From Nephrocerus scutellatus (taxonomy: Eukaryota > Arthropoda > Insecta > Diptera > Pipunculidae): 64,000 nt of DNA. This document shows, one piece after another, positions 32,450 to 41,935 of the stretch (position 1 is its first letter; every line of letters starts with the position of its first letter). Position numbers and translations under genes: made by a program. Under the pieces are notes generated by a model. That model was given only the letters and a program-made list of their open reading frames with translations, did no database searches and had not been told where the DNA came from. The DNA is taken from assembly GCA_947095585.1 (NCBI GenBank), contig OX352763.1:100791908-100855907 (forward strand), in the 5' to 3' direction.

Positions 32450-33688
32450 TGTAACGAAGTCGATTTAAATCGACTACGTCACACACCCTACAATTAATGT
32501 CCGTCCGCTCAAAACACAACATGCATATACGCACAACCGTACGGCACACACAAAATGCAGCCAACAAACAGGCAGTCATACTGTGTCGTACACCGTACAT
32601 ACCATGCAGTCGACAAGATGTATATATACGCGACGGTATAGCGTATAATACACACCGGCTCGCATATATGGTTATAGTTGAATGTCGCTTATAAATTGCA
32701 AACACTGGTCCACATGTCATTACACAAGTAATGGAATTTCACTTCGGTGATAAAACACCATAAAATTCCTAACTACTTATTGTTTTAAAGTAATGACATG
32801 GGGACCAGAAACACTAAGCAAGTTGTTCAGAAATTACTGCGACCAGAGCTCCGTCTCACCGTTCTGTACGAACCACTTCTATAGGAAGGATAATATTGTG
32901 AAATTGCCAAGCTTTGACTGATATATATTCACTCTGCTTGGTATTTTGCCATACTAGTCCGACCAAGCAATACTTCACCGTGTGCAACTGTGCGAGCTTT
33001 GAATGATTTATATTCACTCTGCTCACTCAGTTTCTTTGCACCGAATGATCTATATTCACTCTGCCTTGTGAAGCGGTGCTGCACTATTCGTACCGAAGTC
33101 CGAATACTCCCGGCATAGGTGACTGAGTGAGTCAGAGTGCGTAATTCAGTTTCACCACAGTTTTCGTACACTCGCCGAGGCACTGACTGATCTTATATTC
33201 ACTCTGTCTCGACGACCGTGTATACCGTCTGTACCGATGTGCAAACGCCTTAGTCAATAGTGACACCATAGCTCTGCTCTGCACAAACGCGTACCCCGCC
33301 AGGCACTGAATGATAATATTCACTCTGCCTTGGTAGTGGTACCGCACCGTCCGTATCTGAGTACGAACTCCATTGAGTGAGTACTACACTCACTTAATAC
33401 TCCGCATAGCGTTAGCGGACACGCGGTCCGACTAAGACCCCGTTGAACCCTCTCCCCCTCCTGTATTTCTATTAGTATTATATTGTTAGTATTATTATAT
33501 TTCTATTATTTCTATTGTCAGTATTATATTAGTATTAGTATAAGAGCGTAAAGAAACAAATAATAAATTATAAGGAAAAATAAAACATATGGAAAAAAAT
33601 GAAGTAAACATAAATCTTTTTAATTTGTAACACTCCGCAATACGAACCCTGGGTGACCGGCGAGCGTCACCCGAGCAAACTCGTTACA
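32450..33688 (+). mobile_element. 5' LTR of a Ty3/gypsy-like retrotransposon
   Basis: Starts TGTAACGAAGTCG and ends CTCGTTACA, immediately before the primer-binding site. It therefore begins TG, ends CA, and TGTAAC/GTTACA form short inverted ends. The body carries five copies of a GAATGATNTATATTCACTCT-like motif (about 32918, 33001, 33041, 33183, 33306). The left edge is inferred from the TG and the palindromic ends; only the right 73 bp recurs in the window. Confidence 0.6.
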
Positions 33689-33692
33689 AATT

Positions 33693-33710
33693 TGGCGCCC
33701 GAGCAGGGAC
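33693..33710 (+). promoter_or_regulatory. Primer-binding site, lysine tRNA type
   Basis: TGGCGCCCGAGCAGGGAC differs by one base from the primer site complementary to the 3' end of tRNA-Lys used by several reverse-transcribing elements. It lies four bases after the LTR end, as expected. Confidence 0.8.
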
Positions 33711-33874
33711 GACTTTCAAAAGTCGCACCACCGACCGAAAATAAAAACCACTGATAATATTGGCACAAACTAGCCCCAACCGTCAACGATTGAGGTGAAG
33801 ACGTCACCCGAATTAGGCTAACAACCACCAAACGGAGAGTGGAAATAAATTTTTTTTAATACACCAATAGTATT

Positions 33875-35066
33875 ATGGACAACGAAGAAGCAGGCCTGAG
33901 CTCATCGAGCTTATATCTGCTGCGCAAAGACGAGTTGGTGGCAGAGCTCGACAAACGTGGGCTAGACAGCGCGGGAACTGTGAAGGAATTACGAAAACGG
34001 CTGTCAAGCGCTATCAAGCGACATAAATCTTGCGAAGATGTACATACGTTGGGGATACCCGCCAACGTCAACAAAGGCAAACCGCTGGTCCCGCCTCAAC
34101 TAGTTCTGCCTCAGATGATACCATCAGCAACAAACAACACACCGAATGCCGTGAGCCCAGCAACCGAAGCACCGCAACCGCACGAAGCATGCAGCCACCG
34201 ACCAGCTGCAACTTACAGTCCGTCCGACGCGGACGTGATGAATAAGGTGCGCCGTTGGAACGTCCGCTACGAGGGAAATAGCAACCCTCTAGAATTTCTA
34301 GAACGAGTGGAGGAATTAGCAGAATGCTACCTGATACCGCTCGACCGCATTGTCCGCACCTTACCTGAACTCCTGAAAGGTACCGCTCTGGTCTGGTACC
34401 GGAACAACAAAGAGTCCATCCATAACTGTGCAGAGTTCAGCCAAGAGCTACGCCAATTCTTTTTGCCGCGGCGGTACGCCACCCAGCTCCTAGACCGTAT
34501 TCGAAACTGCACGCAATTAGCAAGAGAAAGAAGTAAAGATTACATTACCGCTATCCAAGCCATGATGACGTGGCAAGTGTCGTTAACGGCGGAAGACAAA
34601 CTCGATCGGATATACGAGAATCTCCGCCCAGAGTACCGGCACTTTATTAAGCGGCGAGAGTTCACCACTCTATCGGAACTGACTGCTCTCGCCGAGGACT
34701 TTGAGCAACTGAAAAGCGAGTTGCCCGCCACAAGGCCAATCATACCGCCAACACAACCAAACGTACCGTCATTCCGCCAGACCGCTCCGTACCATCGACA
34801 GTCATTGCAGCCAACAGCACCGCCCTTCCGCCAGACCGCTCCACACCAGCAACCGCACAGGTCACTCCAGGCCACTCGCCCCACCGATGTAACATAAACC
34901 GGCGAGTCGCAACAGTCACACCAACCACCAGTAGCACCCCCAGCACCGGCTCAAGTCTATGATCGACGAACCTGCTGTTGGGCGTGCGGTCAATCTGGAC
35001 ACCGAAAGCAAACCTGCCAAAACCAACGATTATTCTGTTCCTACAGGTACAACCGGAGTCCAAAGT
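33875..35066 (+). pseudogene. LTR retrotransposon gag with SAP domain, one premature stop
   Basis: Structural protein of a gypsy-like element, expected to package the element RNA into particles. The frame starts at ATG 33875. Residues about 13-48 form a SAP-like helix pair (RKDELVAELDKRGL, VKELRKRL), a DNA or RNA binding motif not usual in gag. Residues 115-290 are a retrotransposon gag core (RRWNVRYEGNSNPLEFLERV, WYRNNK, FFLPRRYATQL). A Pro/Gln-rich run follows. The frame stops at TAA 34895, but continues in the same phase to a CX2CX4HX4C zinc knuckle (CWACGQSGHRKQTC, about 34976-35017) and ends at TAG near 35066. A single nonsense change therefore separates the knuckle from the rest. Confidence 0.8.
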
Positions 35067-35156
35067 AGACAGTGCAGATGTGCGGCGTACCGGGACGTCC
35101 AAACCAGTGAGACGTTAGACGCCCCTATCACATCGTATACACTACCGATCCGATTT

Positions 35157-35503
35157 GGCTAGCTCCAGTACAGGGCAGTGATCGACACCGGCGTGGGGAA
35201 GTCATGTATTGCAAAGCCATTAGAAAAATTTGCATGGCCAAACGAATACCAGCCCGACCCATCAATGTCACATTTTCATTAGCCGATAAGTCTACCGTTG
35301 TCGCTCACCAGGCTTATACGCTCACTCTGAGCCGAGGAGACTGGACATTCGCACAAGAGTTTGCTTACATTCCGAACCTACTAGGAACAGATTTCTTGGC
35401 TAGGCACAATTATACAATAAACCGAGGCAGCGAAGTTATAACAGCCGTTACCGAACCGAATATACCGATACTCCGTAGTCTGGCCACCGTTTTTAATTTG
35501 TAA
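35157..35503 (+). pseudogene. LTR retrotransposon protease remnant
   Basis: The catalytic triad VIDTGVGKSCI is read at 35178-35210 in one frame. The rest of the aspartic protease (VTFSLADKST, FAYIPNLLGTDFLARHN) is in another frame at 35204-35503. A frameshift therefore breaks it just after the active site. Reverse transcriptase, RNase H and integrase are absent: at about 35490 the sequence jumps into the end of the LTR. Confidence 0.75.
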
Positions 35504-35562
35504 CACTCCGCAATACGAACCCTGGGTGACCGGCGAGCGTCACCCGAGCAAACTCGTTACAA
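35490..35562 (+). mobile_element. Right-hand 73 bp of the 3' LTR
   Basis: Identical to the last 73 bp of the 5' LTR (TTTTTAATTTGTAACACTCC to CTCGTTACAA). With the protease remnant directly before it, this marks a deletion that removed pol and most of the 3' LTR. Confidence 0.8.
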
Positions 35563-35564
35563 CT

Positions 35565-36212
35565 TGTTACCGCAGCAGTGACACCCGGATTTCGAAACGT
35601 ATGTTCCAATATAGTTCAGCACTGAAATTCTGATCTCTTGATCATACCTTTTTGCAAACCGTTTGATTAAGTAGGTAGTGAAGCTAAATGCGTAGGCCAG
35701 TGACACTAGTCTTCTCCGACCCTGTCCGTTTGTCCATAGGTAGTTTCACGCACAATAGTCAGTACAGTAAGTACTACATTTGCCTTACTAAGTACGTAGT
35801 GAAGCTGAATGCGTAAGCCAGCGACACTTCTCTACTCCGAACCGATACCACGACCTATCGACAGACCGACCGAACTTTATTTAGTTTATTATCATTATTA
35901 TTATTAGTAAGTAGTCCTTAAGAATATTAGCATTAATTATAGTAAGAAATATTTTTATGAAGTAAAATAAAGAGACAAAAAACCAAAAAATTAAAATTTT
36001 TCATGTAAATTTCTAATAGGAGATACATATGTGTTTCAATTGAGAAGTGGGTTAAAAATATATCGCAAGATTCCACGACAAACAAACACACGGGCAGGCG
36101 AAGTTAATATAGAGAATTTAAAAATAATAAACTCATCTTTTAATTTGTAACGCACCGTCGAGAAACGAACCCTGGGTGAGCGGCGAACGTCACCCGAGCA
36201 AACACTGTTACA
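35565..36212 (+). mobile_element. Related solo LTR, interrupted by element S3
   Basis: Begins TGTTACCGCAGCAG and ends CACTGTTACA. Its last part (AACGAACCCTGGGTGAGCGG, then GTCACCCGAGCAAAC) is a diverged version of the end of the neighbouring LTR. AATAAAG near 35966 is a plausible poly(A) signal. No internal coding region lies next to it. Edges are inferred from TG...CA. Confidence 0.5.
35980..36113 (-). mobile_element. Satellite-bearing element S3, minimal form without array
   Basis: Reverse orientation. It has the family right end (AATTAAAATTTTTCATG, TAAATTTCTAATAGGAGATA), one CATATGTG core, then the left-end block TGGGTTAAAAATATATCGCA, GATTCCACGACA and GTTAATATAGAGAATTT. It lacks the GGGCCCC unit. 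Inserted in an A-run of the solo LTR. Confidence 0.75.
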
Positions 36213-36224
36213 ATCTTCAAAGAA

Positions 36225-37060
36225 CACTGGATACTGTGATGACTCTATACCAGACATCGAGTCCGTGAAGTTCTTCACTGACGGCTCCAAGCGTCATGGT
36301 AGAGAAGGGGTTGGGGTCTTTTGTGAAAAACTAAACATAAGCATTTCCGTTCGTCTCCCGCAATATTGTTGCAGCGTTTATCAGGCTGAGGTGATAGCTA
36401 TTTGTCCCTCTGACAGACGAGACGAGCTTCTACTGTTACCGAATATTGCAAGAGGGGGGAGGCCATTAACGACGATCAAGTTACTGCTTTGCAAAGAGGC
36501 GCCGTGGTTCAGTGGATAAGTGCATGGCTTCTGAGCAGGAGGTTCGTAGTTCGAATCCCAATAACAATGAAAGTATTTTTCACCGTGTGCCACTTCTCGT
36601 GAATTCCGATAAATGTCCGAGAGTAATAATTTGTCACGGAAAGTTTCTCAATTCGCTGTTCGGATACGGCATTAAATTGTAGGTCCCTTCCATTTGTGTG
36701 CAAAAATATACATGCACAATACAAATGGTCGGGAGAAGCTAGGCCTCGGACCACAACAGTCTGTCGTGCCGAATAATATTATTATTATTAAAGAGGCGGA
36801 AACATTAGCAAATGAGTGGAGAACGTATGACACCAGCTGGACTTGGGATGCTCTAGAGCACTCATTTTTATGCAAAGAAGAGGTCTTAGAATGGTCGTAG
36901 GGATACCAAAAGGGAACTGGAGGCTGGGTCTTAAATTCAATGACTTCTGTTAAAGTTGCAACATCGATGTCGAGGAAGAAGAGATTATATCCCACTTCAT
37001 GTGCTTATAGACAACGAAGCAATGCTCAAAATGGAGAAATGGACAAAAGTCAAGATTGCG
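36225..37060 (+). pseudogene. LINE 3' fragment with RNase H and Cys-rich end, split by a SINE
   Basis: VKFFTDGSKRHGREGVGVF and the QYCCSVYQAEVIAI block (36265-36420) are the first Asp and Glu regions of a LINE RNase H domain. After the SINE (36502-36789) coding remnants resume, ending in a C-x2-C...H-type tail (CNIDVEEEEIISHFMC, about 36957-37003), as in I/LOA-type ORF2 ends. Internally deleted. Confidence 0.65.
36502..36789 (+). mobile_element. tRNA-derived SINE, copy 1
   Basis: The head is tRNA-like, with A box TGGTTCAGTGGA (36505) and B box AGTTCGAATCCC (36549), both for RNA polymerase III. The body continues through GTCACGGAAAGTTTCTCAAT, GGTCCCTTCCATTTGTGTGC and GAAGCTAGGCCT to an (ATT)n tail. 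It is flanked by the perfect 9-bp direct repeat AAAGAGGCG (36493-36501 and 36790-36798). A second copy is at 51711-52005. Confidence 0.9.
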
Positions 37061-38156
37061 TATTATAATTCCTAACCTCTAGAGGCACTTATGTATGTAT
37101 TTATTTGACTGTTGCAATATTTGAGGCGAAAATCCTCCCAGAATAAATATTCACCCTCCTATTTAAAAGTGTTGAAATGTTTTCTTTATATCTCATTGAA
37201 CAAACCTCGTAATTGAGCAATAAAATCTTCCCATAATACATTGCCATTGCCACCCAAATGCCCATGATAATCTTCGGCTGCTCTGTTGACAAAAACATCT
37301 CATTAAGGACATTGTTTATATTGCATTTTTAATTCAATTCTCCGAGACTTTAATGAGAAGAGAGAACTTTCTGGGCGAACAACATAATTATTTTCAATCT
37401 ACGAGTATGACCCTGTCGCCGGCCAGCCGTCGCTTCGTTCGCAATTATTATTATCGTTCTCAAGCTCGCCGCTCATCCGCCACGACTATCATCATACAGT
37501 CATTTGACAGTCAGCTGCAATTTCCCTTGCAGATTCCATTTAACAATGTACATAGAATATATAAGGATGGACGATTATGGTTACGACTATACAGCAGACG
37601 ATGGCTGGGTACTGGTCTTCGCTGGTGGCATATCGCAGACACGACACCATCATTTATACAGAGACGAGGCAAGCACAACTACCCGGTCATCCAGACATTC
37701 AAATAGGTGCAGTCGTACATCCCATTCGTTAGAGAAACTTTTCCAATTCGAGCTAGGATAATGGGAAGAATTATTTTACTAACACTCACTGAACACTGTT
37801 CCTTTGTACTACTATCTCGTACTTACATCGTGCCTGTGTGTAGCAAATTGACCATTTAATGGCCGCACAATTCAATTATTGCACGCAGGCGAATATGAAA
37901 TTTGCCATCGTTGAGTGGATTCTGTCGTCGACGTATTTTGCATTTATTGGAAATTTCTCACAATAAAGAGCTAGAAGCGACTAACTTAAAAGTTATAGTA
38001 TCGGGAAAGGATGTTTGACAGTACTAGCCATGATGAGACCACCATTGCACTTATGCTATCCCATCACTAGAGTAGGTTATTCAGCACTTTTTGCGGAAAG
38101 TGTTACGAGTACTTGACAATCGGATGGATGTCTCCTGTGTTTTGTCCGCCATTTAT
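37061..38156. other. Intergenic sequence without recognised gene
   Basis: The plus strand has overlapping open frames at 37353-37706 (117 residues, Arg/Tyr-rich) and 37504-37761 with no known motif or splice context. I would not call a gene. Confidence 0.25.
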
Positions 38157-38892
38157 TAAATTCTCTATATTAACTTCACTTGCCCGTGGGTCGGTCGTCG
38201 GTCGTCTGTCGTGGAATCTTGCGATCAATTTTTAACCCACTTCCCAAAGGACGATTTTATTGAAATTTTGCACACATGTGTATTTCCGGAGAAAACACTT
38301 TCTATTAAATTTGTCGGGGGGCTTCCATACAAATATTTTACAAAATTTTACTCGATTACACATGTGTAGTATCTTTTTGTAAAAATTTTGTAGACCCCGG
38401 GCCCCGGTGGTAGTGGTGCCCCAAAAATTTTTTAAAAAAATTAACCCGATTTTCTTCAAATTTTATATACGTATGTATCTCCGATGGAAAACACTTTTCG
38501 TAAAATTTTGGAGACCCCGGGCCCCAGGGTCATTGGGTCCCAAATTTTTTTTTTAAAAAAATTAACCCGATTTTTTTTTTAAATTTTCTATATGCATGTA
38601 TCTCCGATGGACAACACTTTTTGCAAAAATTTTGGTGGCCTGGGTCTTGGGGCCCCATATAAATTTTTCAAATAAATTAACCTGATTTTCTTCAAATTTT
38701 ATACGCCTGTGCGTATCTGCGATGGACAACATTTTTTGTAAAGTTTTTGGAGTGAACGGGCCCTGAGGACCGAAGGGTGCCCACATAAATTTTTTAAAAA
38801 TTAGCTCGATTTTCTTCAAATTTTAACACATACCCATCTCCTATTAGAGAATTTAGATGAAAAATTTTAATTTTTATAGGTTGTTTTTTTTT
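38157..38892 (+). mobile_element. Satellite-bearing element S4
   Basis: The left end AAATTCTCTATATTAACTTC is followed by (GGTCGTC)n-like sequence, TGTCGTGGAATCTTGCGATC and TTTTTAACCCACTTCCCAAAG. About five units of 110-125 bp follow, then the right end CTATTAGAGAATTTAGATGA and TTTTTATAGGTTGTTTTTTT. The left 90 bp are nearly identical to S5. Confidence 0.85.
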
Positions 38893-39740
38893 TCATTCAT
38901 TCATTTTTATTTAATAAATTTTTTATTCATTCCCTTCTTAAAAACTAGCTTAAAATTCGCTTATACAAGCGGAATTAAATAAAAAGTGTTCATTCTTTAA
39001 CTTAAACAGTTAGTATTGAACCACACTTCAAATAGTTTTTTTTCATAAAGGGTAAAATCATAAAGCCTATTTCCAGATATTTTTAACGACATTAGTTTAG
39101 TTATCTTGCTAATAGTCAACTTATGAGCAGCAAACCACAGCCTTAAAGTTTCAAGATCTTCTTCGATTTTGGCAATACACGGAAATGTAGTCTGTAATTG
39201 TTATGTGCCATATCATCGGCAAAAGCTGTAGGGAAACCATTCAATTTCAGATTGAACAGAGAGAAAAAAAGAGGGCCGAGTACGGAACCCTGTGGTACGC
39301 CATTTTTAAAAAAACGCGTTCTGCTAAATGTTCCATTTATATTAACTTTCTTTTCTCTGCATTACAAATACGATTGTAGTAAGATAAATATTCTTCCTCT
39401 TAAACCCGCATTATAAAATTTATTTAGCAATATGTCATGGTCCACCATACCAAATGCTTTTGTCATAACAATAAATAAAGCCATGGTAGATTTACTAACA
39501 TTAGTACTGTCGTATATCTAGCTACATAATCTGAGAATAGCATCTTCCGTCGACATACTCGATCCAAACCCAAATTAATTACTACTAAAAAAATCAATTT
39601 TTGTCCAAAAAAGAGGCAATACGAACATTAATTAATTTCTCGAAAAGCTTGCAAAAAGGATGTAAATATATAGGCCTATAGTCAGCAACGTTTTTTCTAT
39701 TACCTTTTTTAAAAAATGGTACAACCTCAGTACTTTAAGA
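38893..39740 (-). pseudogene. Jockey/CR1-like LINE, RT fragment with (AATG)n tail
   Basis: Minus strand: YRPIYLHPFCKLFEKLINVR (about 39690-39630), KAFGMVDHDILLNKFYNAGL (39470-39400), NGVPQGSVLGPLFFSLFNLK (39310-39250) and the catalytic FADD (39225). These are the palm motifs of a non-LTR reverse transcriptase in order. Stops and shifts throughout. Its 3' end on the plus strand is CATTCATTCATTTTTATTTA (38894). A similar TTCATTCATTAATAAATA start at 39745 suggests a second copy's 3' end. Confidence 0.7.
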
Positions 39741-40020
39741 TTCATTCATTAATAAATATTTTTATTTATTTCCACCTTAAACACTAGTACAAAGTTTTAT
39801 TACAAAAGAGAAATAAAAAATTAGTGTTCATTCTTTAACTTAAGGAGTTTTTGCAAGTTACTGTAAATTTGCCATAAAGAAACTACACTTTATCTATAAC
39901 AAGTAAATGTAAAAAAACTTAGTTTTTCGGGTACAAGCTTTTATGTATACATCGACACACGACATGACGACACACTGTCCTTTATTATTTGGTAATAATT
40001 GCCATAATATTTGATCATAA
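39741..40020 (-). mobile_element. 3' end of a second related LINE copy
   Basis: 39745-39850 aligns to 38893-39020 (TTCATTCATT, then AGTGTTCATTCTTTAACTTA). Confidence 0.4.
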
Positions 40021-40797
40021 TGTCGGGAATATTTCAATGTATTTTCTTTTTTTAACGCATCACACACGCCACATGCGGGATATCTAAATTGCCCCTTGAC
40101 ATTGAGCTGCTCACAAAATTTCAGCTCTCTAGGTCGTGCGAAAGATGGTAAAATGAGGAAATGGCGGCATTTCCAACCATCACACGCGCCACATGCGAAA
40201 CGCGTCACACGTCACAAGCGGAATACAAAAATGCTATTTGGACTTAGATACTCACAAAATTTTCAGCGCTCTATGTCGTGTGGAAGGTGGTTAAAAAGGA
40301 CCTCAAAAAAGTCGAATTCAACTCATCACACGTGCCGCACGAAGAACATAAAAGATGCTATTTGGACTTAGACACTCACAAAATTTTCAGCTCTCTATCT
40401 CGTGTGGAAGGTGGTTAAAAAGGACCTCAAAGAAGTCGAAAAGAAAACAAAAATTTCAACGCATCACACGCGCCACACGTGACAGACGACATACGCGGTA
40501 TATTAAAATGCTATTTTTGTCTTAGACACTCACAAAATTTCAGCTCTCTAGGTCGTAAGGAAGGTGGTTAAAAAGGACCTAAAAGAAGTCGGAAAAACAA
40601 AAATTTCAACCAATTACACGCGCCACACGCGGCATTCGTCACACGCGGAATATTAAAATGCTATTTTTGTCTTAGACACTCACAAAATTTCAGCTCTCTA
40701 TATCGTGTGGAAGGTGGTTAAAAGGGACTTGAAAGAAGTCAGAAAATAAAAATTTTAACCCATCACACGCGCCACACGCGACAGTCGTCACATCTTT
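40021..40797. repeat. Tandem repeat of ~125-155 bp, five units
   Basis: Units are marked by CTCACAAAATTTCAGCTCTC at about 40110, 40251, 40375, 40528 and 40677. Each has AGGTGGTTAAAAAGGACCT and a CATCACACGCGCCACACGCG block, a CpG-rich island inside AT-rich DNA. Confidence 0.85.
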
Positions 40798-40959
40798 TTT
40801 TAACAATTCGCTTGAAATCTTGATTGCTCATCAGTCTGATATTCCCCGTTACACAACAATCGTGCATTTCCATCTCGGGGCTATGTTAATAAGCAGAACT
40901 GCCAGATTTGCCAGAAGCCAATGCATCCTTCAAGAGCGACAGTTTGGTAAGGATTTTGG

Positions 40960-41350
40960 ACTGGTAGCTCACAAACTTTTTATGGACTCAAATCGACGCC
41001 ATGAATGAAGACGACGTTTGGTTTCAACAAGATGGCACCACATGACATACAAGCCGACTGACAATCGATCTCTTGCGCGCCATATTTGGCAACCGAATAA
41101 TCAGCCATTTTAGAGATGTCAATTGCCCTGCGCGGGGCTTCGATTTGACGCCGATGGACCTTTTTCTAAGAGGTTCTATTAAGGATAGATGTTATCCGCA
41201 TAATCTAGAGACAATTCCAGCTTTAAAATATAACATTGCGACTGTTATTCGCGAGATAGGAGCCGAAATTATCGAAAAAGTTCTTGAAAACTGGACTCAC
41301 AGGATGGGTAAGGCCAGCAGAGGGTGCCCCAAGAACTTCAGCCTTCACAA
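40960..41350 (+). pseudogene. mariner-like transposase fragment
   Basis: NEDDVWFQQDGTT, then HTSRLTIDLLRAIFGNRIIS, FDLTPMDLFLRGSIKDRCYP and ALKYNIATVIREI cover the second and third catalytic-residue regions of a DDE/DDD transposase, the mariner-like type with WFQQDGA and SPDLxPxDFFLWG. An in-frame TGA follows QQDGTT. The N-terminal half is absent: 40797-40960 carries unrelated frames. No TIR was found. Confidence 0.7.
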
Positions 41351-41419
41351 TAAAAAAAAATGTCAAAAAAAAATATTGATGTGTACTCATTATATAAAGT
41401 TTTTAACAATGAACTTTTA

Positions 41420-41935
41420 AATTGCCCACCCTTAATATTATTGTTATATCTGACGTTTCATTTTCGTCCTTCGAGCCTGATAAATATTGTTATATCTGAT
41501 GTTTTCCAGTGATGTTTTGCAGATTAAAACTTTTTGATCTTTCGAGAACCGAACAATTATTGTCTGACGTTTTCCAGATCTTTAAAATATTGGTTCTTCT
41601 TGATGAATGATTACTGGTTTACCTGACGTTTTCTAATTATTACAATTGTTAGTCCTTCGAGCTGGATAATTAAGCTTATATCTGACGTTTTCCAGATCTT
41701 AATAATATTGGTTCTTTCAGACGAATGATTACTGGTTTACCGGACGTTTTCTAAATATTAAAATTGTTGGTCCTTCGAGATGGATAATTAATGTTATATC
41801 TGACGTTTTCTAGATATTAACAATGTTGGTCGTTCGAGCCAGATAATTCGTGTTAGATCTGCAATTTTCCAGATAAAAAATATTTATATATTTGACGTTT
41901 TCCAGATATTAGGAATGTAAGTGTTGAACGACACA
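41420..41935. repeat. Degenerate tandem repeat of ~65-70 bp
   Basis: TCTGACGTTTTCCAGAT recurs about every 65-70 bp from 41448 to 41905, alternating with TTGGTCCTTCGAGCTGGATA variants. At least seven diverged units. Confidence 0.75.

Noticed and set aside
36502..36575. Possible functional tRNA gene
   Set aside because: Good A and B boxes, but no paired acceptor stem, and the sequence continues as a 288-bp repeat with target duplication and a second copy elsewhere: it is a SINE head.
37353..37761. Two overlapping frames of 117 and 85 residues
   Set aside because: Overlap in different phases, low-complexity Arg/Tyr composition, no known domain.
38157..38892. S elements as Helitrons
   Set aside because: No TC start, no CTRR-3' hairpin end and no A/T insertion signature; T5-run insertion fits poorly.
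40021..41935. CRISPR-like array
   Set aside because: The genome is eukaryotic, units vary throughout, and there are no regular unique spacers.
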